DNA of 64,000 nt from CAXBNB01 sp040222275. Lineage in GTDB: Bacteria > Bacteroidota > Bacteroidia > Cytophagales > Cyclobacteriaceae. The position numbers and the translations under genes are program-made. Of this stretch, positions 54,109-63,633 are shown piece by piece (the stretch's first letter is position 1; every line of letters begins with the position of its first letter). The notes below the pieces were generated by a model that had not been told where the DNA came from, did not search any database, and worked only from the letters and a program-made list of their open reading frames with translations. The DNA is taken from NCBI GenBank assembly GCA_040222275.1, contig JAVKDJ010000010.1:1-64000 (forward strand), read 5' to 3'.

Positions 54109-55119
54109 ATGGAAAACAAAGAGCTAAGCGTACAGGATTTAATACAGGACGAATCATTTGTAAAATGGGTAGTGAGCCCCGATGAGACATTGGACCGCCA
54201 ATGGAACAAATGGGGTGAGGAAAATGCCGAACAATCAAAAGCCATGGACAAGGCCAGGGAACTGGTGCTTTCGATGAGTTTCGATAAAGCGGAAAAGGCC
54301 CCAGCTGACGAACCACTTTGGGATAGGATCGAAAATACCATCGGGGACCGGGAGAGCCAAAGCGCAGGCTTTGGATGGAAACCCTTTCTGCGGGTAGCTG
54401 CGGTACTTGTAGTTGGCGTCTTGTTTTCATTGGTGTATTTCAACCAATCAGAAGAAGAACCAGTGGCAGAAGTTGTACCCAGAAAGACCATTGTGAAAGA
54501 AAATCCCAATGGGGCGAAATCCCAGGTGAGGTTGCCGGATGGTACCAAAGTTTGGTTAAACTCTGGCAGCAAACTCACCTATCTATCCAGGTTCTCCGAT
54601 GATTCGCGCAACGTAGAATTAAACGGAGAGGCTTTTTTCGAGGTAGTAGAAAACAAAAGCAAGCCATTCGTGATCCAAACACCTTACTTTCAAACTACCG
54701 TTCTGGGCACCTCATTTTCAGTGAAAGCCTATGAAAATGCGATACCAAAGGTGTCGCTGGTGGAAGGAAAAGTGAAAGTGTCTAAGTTGGGGATTGACCA
54801 GGTAATAGAACCTGGCGAACAGGTAGTGCTAAAAGGCGAGCAATTGGTGAAACAACGGTTTGACTACAACAAAGAGATAGGCTGGAAGGAAGGCCTCCTG
54901 TATTTTGAAGAAGACAGTCCGAAAGTACTTTTTGACAAGTTGGAAATGTGGTATGGGGTAACTATAGATTGTGACATTGCCCAAATGCCAAGCTCCAAAT
55001 ACTCAGGACAACACCAAAACCAGAGCCTGGAAACTGTACTGAAAGGGATCAGCTATTCCCTCAACTTCGACTATGAATTAGAGGACAAACAGGTAAAAAT
55101 ATTGTTCAATTCTAAATAG
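54109..55119 (+). CDS. FecR-family anti-sigma factor, module E
   Basis: A 336-residue anti-sigma with FVKWVVSPD near the N-terminus, a membrane helix at about 93-112 (FLRVAAVLVVGVLFSLVYF), NPNGAKSQVRLPDGTKVWLN and GEAFFEVVENKSKPFVI in the FecR domain, and LEMWYGVTIDCD in DUF4974. It should control sigma E in response to SusC E. Confidence 0.92.
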   Translation: MENKELSVQDLIQDESFVKWVVSPDETLDRQWNKWGEENAEQSKAMDKARELVLSMSFDKAEKAPADEPLWDRIENTIGDRESQSAGFGWKPFLRVAAVLVVGVLFSLVYFNQSEEEPVAEVVPRKTIVKENPNGAKSQVRLPDGTKVWLNSGSKLTYLSRFSDDSRNVELNGEAFFEVVENKSKPFVIQTPYFQTTVLGTSFSVKAYENAIPKVSLVEGKVKVSKLGIDQVIEPGEQVVLKGEQLVKQRFDYNKEIGWKEGLLYFEEDSPKVLFDKLEMWYGVTIDCDIAQMPSSKYSGQHQNQSLETVLKGISYSLNFDYELEDKQVKILFNSK

Positions 55120-55149
55120 AAATATGAAAGAAAGAAAAGCATAGAAATG

Positions 55150-55180
55150 AAAAGTGGCACTGCGAGGCAGCACCACTTTT
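55150..55180 (+). terminator. Hairpin between fecR E and susC E
   Basis: AAAAGTGGCACTGC and GCAGCACCACTTTT form a 14-base stem with two central mismatches and a 3-base loop; a short T-run closes it. Confidence 0.65.
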
Positions 55181-55273
55181 GCAGATACAGTCTTTAGGAA
55201 AATTGGGAAGTCTTCTTACGACCGTATCAACATCGTTTTAAATATTCTACAAATACTAAAACACTTCAAATTT

Positions 55274-58200
55274 ATGAAAAATAAAGCTATACGACTAATT
55301 ATTAGAGCTATGAAGTTGTCCCTATATGTTTTCGCTGTTCAATTGGCTGTGCTCAATTTGCTGATCGCAGAGGAATCCACAGGGCAAAATACCCGCAGTG
55401 TACGGGAAACTTTCATTTCCCTTAACCTCTCAGGAGCTTCGATTACAGATGCATTCAAAAAACTGGAATCAGTGTCGGACTTCAAGTTCAACTACGACAA
55501 ACGGGACATCCGTACGAACAAAAAAATTGACTTGAGTTTTTCCAATGCCTCCTTTGCAGACATCCTGCTCAGCATTTCCAAAGAATACCAACTGGGCTTC
55601 AAGCAACTCAACAATACCATTCAGGTGGATAAACTAGACCGGGAACAAGCCGACTATGAAGTAGAAGTAGTGATGGCCGAAGTGGAAATCACCGGGAAGG
55701 TAACCGACGAAAATGGCGAGGGGTTGCCAGGTGCAAGTATTGTTGTGAAAGGCACTTCAAAAGGCATAACCTCCGACATAGAAGGCAATTACAAGTTGGT
55801 AGTACCAGATGATGCCATTTTGGCCATTTCTTTTGTGGGTTATGAAACCCAGGAAATCGCTGTAGGCAATCAGAGCGTGATAGATGTACAACTGGTGCTG
55901 GATGCAGGGCAGTTGGAAGAAGTAGTGGTGATAGGATATGGAACGGTAAAAAAATCAGACCTCACTGGCTCTGTGTCTTCCATCAAAACCAAGGAACTCA
56001 CCGCAACCCCAACAGTAAGGCTGGACGATGCATTGCGTGGGAAAGTAGCCGGGATGCAGATCACCCCTACCTCGTCACAGCCAGGGGCACAATCTGCCAT
56101 CAGGATACGCGGCACCAATTCCCTGAGTGGCAACAGTTCTCCACTCTTTGTAATCGATGGGTTAATCGGAAGTGGAAATTCGGTTGATTTAAATGTGCTC
56201 GACATAGAATCAGTAGAAGTGCTCAAGGATGCATCGGCTACTGCTTTATATGGTTCTCGGGGATCGGCCGGTGTGATCCTGATCACCACCAAAAGAGGTG
56301 CCGCAGGGCAATCAAAAATCACTTACGACACTTACACTACATTTCAATCCCCAACACGCCTGCTGCCAATGCTCAATGCAGCAGAATTTGGCGATTGGCA
56401 AAACGAAGTACAGGGTGTGGATGCCTATCCCAACCCTGCCTCGTTAGGTGAGGGTACAGACTGGCAAAGGGAAATATATCAAAACAATGCCCCTATGGTA
56501 AGCCACACCCTGTCCGCATCTGGTGGCAGTGAGAAAAGCCGATTTTTCGTGTCTGCCAACTATTTCGATCAGGATGGTATTTTCAGGGGTGGCAACCTCA
56601 AAAGGTACCAGTTTCGGTTTAATGGCGACCACAAGATCAATAATATACTCAAAGTCGGCAATTCAGTTACCCTGGCCAGGACTAAGACCGTTCCCAGGGC
56701 GAGCGACATCATCAACATAGCCGGATATTTTCCTACACTCCCTGTGAAAGATGACAATGGGGAATATACCATCCAGACAGCCAGTAGCGAGCTGAATGCC
56801 GAAAACCCTGTGGGAGATGCCGCTAAAAACATCAATCTGGATACACGATCCAGAATGCAGGGCACCCTCTTTGCAGAAATAGAGCCGATAAAAAACCTGA
56901 AATACAAGTTGAATTTTGGCTCAGACCTGCTGCTTTCCAAAAGTGAAAACTATGCGCCCTCTACCCTCTTTGGCCAGGCCAACGACCAGGGAACAGCCTC
57001 TATTTCCAACAGTGAGGAACTGAGTGTGTTGATAGAGCAGACGCTTTCCTACAGCAAGGAATTTGGTGATCATAGCATTGATGGATTACTAGGGTTTACC
57101 AGGCAAAGAATCTTCAGATCTGGGAGTTCGGTTGAGGCAAAAGGCTTTACCACAGATTTTTTTGAATACAACAATATAAATGCTGGCTCATTAAGGTCCG
57201 GGGCAGGTTCCAACGCTTCTGAATTCGGGCTACAGTCTTACCTGTTCAGGGCCAATTATGGGTACAAGGACAAGTACCTGTTGACGGTGAATGCCAGGAT
57301 CGATGGTTCGTCCAATTTTGCCCAAACGCAAAAGTATGGCACATTCCCCTCTGTGGCCCTGGCGTGGCGTGCTGGAGAGGAAGATTTTATATCCCAATGG
57401 GGAATATTTGACGACCTGAAAGTAAGGGCAAGCTATGGTAGGTTGGGCAACCCAGCCTCCGGGGGCAGCTCATTGGCGCGCCTGGGTGCTGGGTTTACCT
57501 ATTTGTTTGGACCGGGCCAGGACATAACCAATGGCATTGGGTTGAACAGGCTTGGCAACCAGTTTTTGAAATTCGAAACCACTGATCAACTCGATATCGG
57601 ACTGGACGCAGCGTTTTTTGACCACCGCTTGCAGGTCACCCTGGACTACTACAGAAAGCAAACCAACGACCTGTTTGCCAACGAAAACATACTGTGGCTG
57701 GCTGGTGTGAGCAATGCTTCTATAGCTACGAATTTCGGCTCCATGCTAAACAGCGGATTGGAGCTGCTCATCAATTCGGTGAACGTGGACAGGAACGGTT
57801 TCAAATGGGAAACCAGCTTCAATATTTCCAGCAACAAAAACAAGCTGCTCGAAATCCCTGATGAAAACGGTGAGCGCGAAATCAATACTTTCGGAGGGGT
57901 AATCTCAGCACCATCTGCCCTGTTGCGTGAAGGCGAACCAGTTGGTGTCTTTTATGGCCTGATAAGAAACGGCCTTTGGAATACCCAACAGGAAATAGAT
58001 GATGCCGGCCTTACCGGGTTTGGTGTATTCCCTGGTGGCAGGAGATATGATGACATCAGTGGGCCTGAAGGAGTGCCCGACGGTGAAATTACCCTGGATG
58101 ACAGGACCATCATTGGCGATCCCAATCCCGATTTCTTCGGTGGCATTGGCAATTCACTCTCTTACAAAGGTTTTGAGTTTTCCATGTACTGGTCATTCGT

Positions 58201-58612
58201 TTTGGGCAATGATATTTTTAACGAAACAGATTCCAGGATCAATACGGCTTTTGACAACAACGTTTCCAAGAGGTTTGCCAACAGGTGGACACCAGACAAT
58301 ACCAGTTCTGACATACCATCGGTACGTGGTTCTTTCCGCTCAGAGATATTATCAGAAAGTGGTATTGTGGAGAACGGTTCATTTCTCAGGATGAGGAACA
58401 TCAGCATAGGCTACAATTTGCCTGTCCAAAACCTGACCTGGGTGCAAGCGGCAAAGCTATACTTAAGCGGCACCAACCTGATACTGATTGACAGCTATAG
58501 CGGTTACGATCCTGAAATCAACCGGGGAAATTCCAACACCAGAAGGGGTTATGACAGGTCGCAAGATCCTGCCCTCAAAGCATGGACAGTTGGCTTAAGG
58601 ATTGATTTTTAA
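55274..58612 (+). CDS. SusC-family TonB-dependent transporter with STN domain, module E
   Basis: About 1112 residues from ATG 55274, preferred because a start at 55154 would add 40 polar residues overlapping the upstream hairpin and would not resemble the other SusC starts. The signal region contains YVFAVQLAVLNLLIAEESTGQ; then STN, DENGEGLPGASIVVKGTSKG, signature EEVVVIGYGTVKKSDLTGSV, plug (ending SAGVILITTKRG) and barrel ending WTVGLRIDF. susD E follows after 25 bases. Confidence 0.95.
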   Translation: MKNKAIRLIIRAMKLSLYVFAVQLAVLNLLIAEESTGQNTRSVRETFISLNLSGASITDAFKKLESVSDFKFNYDKRDIRTNKKIDLSFSNASFADILLSISKEYQLGFKQLNNTIQVDKLDREQADYEVEVVMAEVEITGKVTDENGEGLPGASIVVKGTSKGITSDIEGNYKLVVPDDAILAISFVGYETQEIAVGNQSVIDVQLVLDAGQLEEVVVIGYGTVKKSDLTGSVSSIKTKELTATPTVRLDDALRGKVAGMQITPTSSQPGAQSAIRIRGTNSLSGNSSPLFVIDGLIGSGNSVDLNVLDIESVEVLKDASATALYGSRGSAGVILITTKRGAAGQSKITYDTYTTFQSPTRLLPMLNAAEFGDWQNEVQGVDAYPNPASLGEGTDWQREIYQNNAPMVSHTLSASGGSEKSRFFVSANYFDQDGIFRGGNLKRYQFRFNGDHKINNILKVGNSVTLARTKTVPRASDIINIAGYFPTLPVKDDNGEYTIQTASSELNAENPVGDAAKNINLDTRSRMQGTLFAEIEPIKNLKYKLNFGSDLLLSKSENYAPSTLFGQANDQGTASISNSEELSVLIEQTLSYSKEFGDHSIDGLLGFTRQRIFRSGSSVEAKGFTTDFFEYNNINAGSLRSGAGSNASEFGLQSYLFRANYGYKDKYLLTVNARIDGSSNFAQTQKYGTFPSVALAWRAGEEDFISQWGIFDDLKVRASYGRLGNPASGGSSLARLGAGFTYLFGPGQDITNGIGLNRLGNQFLKFETTDQLDIGLDAAFFDHRLQVTLDYYRKQTNDLFANENILWLAGVSNASIATNFGSMLNSGLELLINSVNVDRNGFKWETSFNISSNKNKLLEIPDENGEREINTFGGVISAPSALLREGEPVGVFYGLIRNGLWNTQQEIDDAGLTGFGVFPGGRRYDDISGPEGVPDGEITLDDRTIIGDPNPDFFGGIGNSLSYKGFEFSMYWSFVLGNDIFNETDSRINTAFDNNVSKRFANRWTPDNTSSDIPSVRGSFRSEILSESGIVENGSFLRMRNISIGYNLPVQNLTWVQAAKLYLSGTNLILIDSYSGYDPEINRGNSNTRRGYDRSQDPALKAWTVGLRIDF

Positions 58613-58637
58613 CAGATACACCTAAAAAGTAAGAAAA

Positions 58638-60122
58638 ATGAAAAATATTAATATATATCTATTCCTTCTCTTATTGGGAGTATTAGCTTCCTCTTGTGAA
58701 GACATCATTACAGAGCAGCCCAAGGACTTTTTGGTGCCAGGTAGTTTTCCTGCTACCCAGAAAGATGCCATAGCGGCCACAGATGCAGCTTATACCAAGT
58801 TGCACAGCAGTATTATTTCCTTTTACTATGGTTTTACACCCAGCGATATCGCATTTCAGGGCCAGCACAACATGCGGCCTGTTTCGTGGTTCATCAATCT
58901 AACCCCTTTAAATGGGGATGCGACCGTAATGTGGCAACAAAACTACCAGGGCGTGGGACTGGCCAATACCGTGATCCAGTTTGTGCCGGATGTGGCTATG
59001 GATGAAAACCTGCGCGACCGATTGATAGCAGAAGCCAAATTTCTAAGGGCATTCTACTATTTTGAGTTGGTACGTACCTATGGCGGGGTACCCATCATTG
59101 ATGAAGTGGTGAACGACCCCAACAGCCTCAAGGGCATTACCCGCAATACCGTGGAGGAAGTTTATACTTTTATCAAAAATGACCTGACCGAAGCTATAGC
59201 TGACTTACCGGATGACTATGCCAGTGCAGAGAAAGGCCGGGCCACCAAGTGGTCAGCTACTGCCTTGCTGGCCAGGGTACACCTCACCAGGCAGGAATGG
59301 CCTGCGGCCAATACCAGGGCGCAGGAAGTGATCGCCTCCGGGATGTTTGGGCTGGTGGCTGACTACAACCTGCTGTGGAGCCAAAATGCCGAGCATGTGC
59401 TCTTGCCAGACAAAAATGGTACGCAGGTCAATGAAAACGTCTTCGACATCCAGTTCAGACAAGACGAACGCAACGACTTCAAACAAAGCTGGGTAGGTTC
59501 GCGCGACACGGGTGTTGGAGGTGTGAACGCCGTAGGTGGCGGATGGGAAAATATGCTGCCTACTCAGGATTTTCTGAACATGTTTGAGGCAGGAGACCTC
59601 AGAAAAGACATAAGCTATGTCACGGAATTGGACGGTAACACATTGGAATCTCCAAGAACCCCTGGAGCAGGGCCAATCACGGGCAAATACCTGAATGCTG
59701 ATGGAGATGCACCCAAGGGCAACAATGGTAGCCAAAATACCTACGTGATCCGGTACTCAGATGTGCTCCTGATGAGGGCTGAGGCAGAAAACGAACAGAA
59801 CGGCCCAACTGGTGCCTATACCTTTATCAATCAGGTAAGGGAACGTGCCGGCTTGCCTGGCCTATCAGGTTTGGATCAGGCTTCTTTTAGAACAGCACTG
59901 AGAAAAGAGCGAGCTACCGAATTAAGTTTCGAAGGAATCAGGAAATATGACTTGCTGCGATGGGGTACTTTCGTGGAAACCATACGAAATACCACAGAGC
60001 CAAATATGGCAACCCCACGTGCCAACATCCAGGACTACCACGTGCTGATGCCTATTCCCGATCGGGAAATAGAGTTGTCTGAGGGCAGCCTGATTCAGAA
60101 TGCTGGTTACGACCAGTTTTAA
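58638..60122 (+). CDS. SusD/RagB-family lipoprotein, module E
   Basis: A 494-residue SusD with lipobox LASSC (Cys20). Features: AEAKFLRAFYYFELVRTYGG, GRATKWSATALLARVHLTR, VIRYSDVLLMRAEAENEQ, INQVRERAGLPG, RKERATELSFEGIRKYDLLR and the ending LIQNAGYDQF. It pairs with SusC E to capture the module E glycan. Confidence 0.95.
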   Translation: MKNINIYLFLLLLGVLASSCEDIITEQPKDFLVPGSFPATQKDAIAATDAAYTKLHSSIISFYYGFTPSDIAFQGQHNMRPVSWFINLTPLNGDATVMWQQNYQGVGLANTVIQFVPDVAMDENLRDRLIAEAKFLRAFYYFELVRTYGGVPIIDEVVNDPNSLKGITRNTVEEVYTFIKNDLTEAIADLPDDYASAEKGRATKWSATALLARVHLTRQEWPAANTRAQEVIASGMFGLVADYNLLWSQNAEHVLLPDKNGTQVNENVFDIQFRQDERNDFKQSWVGSRDTGVGGVNAVGGGWENMLPTQDFLNMFEAGDLRKDISYVTELDGNTLESPRTPGAGPITGKYLNADGDAPKGNNGSQNTYVIRYSDVLLMRAEAENEQNGPTGAYTFINQVRERAGLPGLSGLDQASFRTALRKERATELSFEGIRKYDLLRWGTFVETIRNTTEPNMATPRANIQDYHVLMPIPDREIELSEGSLIQNAGYDQF

Positions 60123-60143
60123 ATACCAAACGTAAATAAATCC

Positions 60144-60178
60144 AAGGGCAGCAGGCTTTTTCTGCTGCCTTTGTGTTT
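60144..60178 (+). terminator. Terminator after susD E
   Basis: GGCAGCAG (60147-60154) pairs with CTGCTGCC around a 7-base T-rich loop; the arms extend with AAG/CTT around one bulge. A T-rich run follows. It precedes the FG-GAP gene by about 16 bases. Confidence 0.75.
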
Positions 60179-60193
60179 TTTACCACATGCCGT

Positions 60194-63100
60194 ATGCGCA
60201 CCTATTCTATTCGTAAACCGGTAGCATCTTGCCTGTTGTTTGGCCTGCTTTTTTTCAAATGTGAAAAAAAGCAAGAAGCTCCTTACGCTGATGCAGGGCC
60301 AGCCTATACCACGTTATATGCCAAAGATACGGGGGTTGAATTTAGAAACGATCTGAAGGAAACCCTGTATATGAACGGCCTGTTTTACGAGTACTACTAC
60401 AATGGAGGGGGTGTGGCTACAGGTGACTTTAACGGCGATGACCTGCCAGATCTCTATTTCATTTCCAATCTCCAGTCCAACAAAATGTACCTCAATCTTG
60501 GAAACCTCAAGTTTAAGGACATCACTGGCCGGGCAGGTGTAAGCGGAAAATCCGTGTTTTCCACTGGCGTCACCACCGTAGATATCAATGCCGATGGGCT
60601 GCTGGACATTTACATCAGCAGTTCTGGTAGGATCAGGGATCCGGAAAAGCGCCGCAACGAATTATACATCAATCAGGGAGTGGATAAAAATGGATTGCCT
60701 GTTTTTACAGAGCAGGCGGAAAAGTACAACCTGGATATTGAGGCATTTTCAACTCAGGCTGGTTTTTTTGATTACGATAGGGATGGAGACCTGGACATGT
60801 TTTTGATCAACCATGATGTCGAAATTTACGGAGATGACAAGCTTCAGGAATACTTAAATACGGAAAGCAAATTGAGTGGGGAGAGGTTGTATAGAAACGA
60901 TGCAGGAAAATATGTGGATGCCACCAACCAGGCGGGTATAATCAACAACCGATTGGGATTTGGACTGGGCCTTGGGTTTGGGGATATGAACAACGATGGC
61001 TGGCCGGATGTCTATGTCAGTCACGATTTTTCAGGCGAAGACCATTTTTATCTCAACAATAAAAATGGAACGTTTTCTGAAAGCATCGCCAAATCCATGG
61101 GGCATATATCCAATTTCTCTATGGGAAACGATGTTGCGGACTACAACAATGATGGCTGGCTGGATGTGATGTCTGTAGATATGGTCTCAGAAGACAATTA
61201 TGGCATCAAAACCAGTATGAGCGGCATGAACCCTGATAAGTTTCATGAACATGTGGATTTGGGCCTGCATTACCAGTATATGTTCAATACCCTTCAAATC
61301 AATAATGGAACAGACAGGAATACACCCGTGCCTTATTTCTCTGAAGTGGCACACCTGGCGGGTGTTTCCAATACCGATTGGAGTTGGGCTCCATTGTTTT
61401 TCGATATGGACAATGATGGCCTGAAGGACCTGTTTATAGCCAATGGTATCAAAAGGGATTTTCGAAACAATGATTTTGTAAACTACCATAAGCAGGTAAG
61501 GGCAGAACTGCTGAAGAAAAAGCACATGGACAAAGAGGCATATATCAACCACATGATGTCGAAGAAGCCAACAAGGTTTAAAAACAATTACTTCTACTTA
61601 AACAAAGGGGATCTTTCCTTTGCCAGGATGAATGCTCAATGGAACCTGGATTCTGCCATGACCTGCTCGAATGGTGCATCCTATGCCGATCTGGACAATG
61701 ACGGGGATGTGGACATGATAGTGAACAACATGGATGATTTTGCCTACATCTACAAAAACCAAACGATGGAATCCGGGGATCAGGGTTTTTTGAAAATAAA
61801 GCTTAGAGGAAAAGGGGGCAATACGCAGGGAATTGGCACAAGGGTAACTATCAAATATGCCGAAAAGGTACAATTACAGGAGCAATACCTGACAAGGGGA
61901 TTTCAGTCATCGGTCAGTGAGGTGTTACATTTTGGTGTGGGCACAGCCTCATCCATTGATGAACTTGAAGTGGCCTGGCCAGATGGCTCGGTACAACGCT
62001 TGACAAATGTGAAAGCCAATCAAACCATTACGATCGATCAGAAGAATGCGGAAATTGAACCACACGAAGTACATCGGGAAGAGCTCCTGTTCACAGATAT
62101 TACTGCAAAGGCGATCCTTCACAAACATGTAGAGAATGAATACAATGATTTTGACAGGGAGACCCTGCTGCCTCACAAAATGTCCCAACATGGTCCGGCG
62201 TTGGCAGTTGATGATGTAAACAAAGATGGACTGGGCGACATATTTGTAGGTGGGGCATTGGGCTATCCGGCTACCTTGTATCATCAAACCACCGAAGGCA
62301 GGTTTGAACCTCAGCAGGTTTTTCATCAGGACAAGCAATTTGAAGATGTCGATGCGGTTTTCTTCGATGCGGACAATGATGGAGACCAGGACCTGTACGT
62401 AGTGAGTGGTGGCAATGAAAGACCTGAGGGTTCGCCCTATTATCAGGATCGCTTTTATGAAAATGTAAACGGAAGTTTTTCAAAAAGGACGACAGCCCTG
62501 CCCTCTATGCCCACTAGTGGGGCTTGTGTAGAACCTTGCGATTATGATGCCGATGGCGATCTGGATTTGTTCGTTGGGGGTAGGCAGGTACCGGGGAAAT
62601 ACCCTTTTGCAGCAAACAGCTACCTTTTGCTGAATAGTAGTGAAAATGAAATTTCTTTTACAGATGAAACTCCTACTATAGCGCCCATGTTGGAAAGCCT
62701 TGGAATGGTGACTGATGCCGCCTGGACAGATATCAATGGAGATTCCCTTAGAGATCTTGTGATAGTAGGGGAATGGATGCCCATTAAGGTTTTGTTAAAT
62801 GAATCCGGAATTTTTACCGACCACACCCAAGCGTTTGGTTTGTCAGAAAGTACAGGGTGGTGGTCATCTGTCGCTACAGCTGATTTTGACAAGGATGGGG
62901 ATATGGACCTGATTGCCGGCAATTTGGGACTAAACTATAAGTACAGAGCGAGTGCTACAGAACCGTTTGAAATTTACGCCAAGGATTTCGATGGAAACCA
63001 AAGCCTGGACATTGTGCTCGGGTATTACAACGAAGGAAAACTGTTTCCACTTAGGGGCAGGGAATGTACATCCAATCAAATGCCTTTTGTGAAGAAAAAA

Positions 63101-63565
63101 TTTGCCAGCTATGATGCCTTTGGCAAAGCAACGTTGAATGAAGTATATGGAAATGAGAATATCAGCAACGCCCTCCACTACAATGCCAATACTTTTGCCA
63201 CCTCTTATCTGGAGAATGTCAATGGGCAATCCTTTCAAATTGCGCCGTTGCATCCCATGGCCCAGTTTTCTTCAGTCAATGCTATCTTGATCAAAGACCT
63301 AGATAGTGATACCAACCCGGATGTAATACTGGCAGGCAACATGTATGGTGCCGAAGTAGAAACCCCAAGAAATGACGCCAGTTATGGGCTTTTTTTGCGG
63401 GGTAGTGGTAAAGGAGGTTTTTCCCATTTGCCTCCTGAAAAAAGTGGCCTGTTTGTTGGAGGGGATGTCAAAAGGTCTGCTTTTATAGCTCTCCCCAATG
63501 GCGAAACAGGTGCTATATTTGGAACTAATAATGGTTATTTAAAGTTGGTCAAAATCAATGAATGA
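60194..63565 (+). CDS. FG-GAP/VCBS repeat lipoprotein with ASPIC/UnbV domain
   Basis: About 1123 residues from ATG 60194; a GTG seven codons upstream is less likely. The lipobox reads LLFFKC. Calcium-binding FG-GAP loops occur about 14 times, for example GDFNGDDLPDLYF, VDINADGLLDIYI, FDYDRDGDLDMFL, ADLDNDGDVDMIV, CDYDADGDLDLFVGG and ADFDKDGDMDLIAGN. In the middle an ASPIC/UnbV segment reads VSEVLHFGVGTASSID and VAWPDGSVQ. The repeats fold as two beta-propellers. Such proteins often follow SusCD in Cytophagales; a glycan-binding or adhesion role is likely but no function is established. Confidence 0.88.
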   Translation: MRTYSIRKPVASCLLFGLLFFKCEKKQEAPYADAGPAYTTLYAKDTGVEFRNDLKETLYMNGLFYEYYYNGGGVATGDFNGDDLPDLYFISNLQSNKMYLNLGNLKFKDITGRAGVSGKSVFSTGVTTVDINADGLLDIYISSSGRIRDPEKRRNELYINQGVDKNGLPVFTEQAEKYNLDIEAFSTQAGFFDYDRDGDLDMFLINHDVEIYGDDKLQEYLNTESKLSGERLYRNDAGKYVDATNQAGIINNRLGFGLGLGFGDMNNDGWPDVYVSHDFSGEDHFYLNNKNGTFSESIAKSMGHISNFSMGNDVADYNNDGWLDVMSVDMVSEDNYGIKTSMSGMNPDKFHEHVDLGLHYQYMFNTLQINNGTDRNTPVPYFSEVAHLAGVSNTDWSWAPLFFDMDNDGLKDLFIANGIKRDFRNNDFVNYHKQVRAELLKKKHMDKEAYINHMMSKKPTRFKNNYFYLNKGDLSFARMNAQWNLDSAMTCSNGASYADLDNDGDVDMIVNNMDDFAYIYKNQTMESGDQGFLKIKLRGKGGNTQGIGTRVTIKYAEKVQLQEQYLTRGFQSSVSEVLHFGVGTASSIDELEVAWPDGSVQRLTNVKANQTITIDQKNAEIEPHEVHREELLFTDITAKAILHKHVENEYNDFDRETLLPHKMSQHGPALAVDDVNKDGLGDIFVGGALGYPATLYHQTTEGRFEPQQVFHQDKQFEDVDAVFFDADNDGDQDLYVVSGGNERPEGSPYYQDRFYENVNGSFSKRTTALPSMPTSGACVEPCDYDADGDLDLFVGGRQVPGKYPFAANSYLLLNSSENEISFTDETPTIAPMLESLGMVTDAAWTDINGDSLRDLVIVGEWMPIKVLLNESGIFTDHTQAFGLSESTGWWSSVATADFDKDGDMDLIAGNLGLNYKYRASATEPFEIYAKDFDGNQSLDIVLGYYNEGKLFPLRGRECTSNQMPFVKKKFASYDAFGKATLNEVYGNENISNALHYNANTFATSYLENVNGQSFQIAPLHPMAQFSSVNAILIKDLDSDTNPDVILAGNMYGAEVETPRNDASYGLFLRGSGKGGFSHLPPEKSGLFVGGDVKRSAFIALPNGETGAIFGTNNGYLKLVKINE

Positions 63566-63633
63566 TTGCAAACCCGGTCAGGCCTTGCCCTGCATCGAAT
63601 ATTTTTATCACAACTAAACTTTTACACAAGCAA

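Noticed and set aside
55154..55273. Upstream start giving susC E 40 extra residues
   Set aside because: The added part is polar, overlaps the hairpin at 55150-55180, and is absent from the other four SusC proteins.
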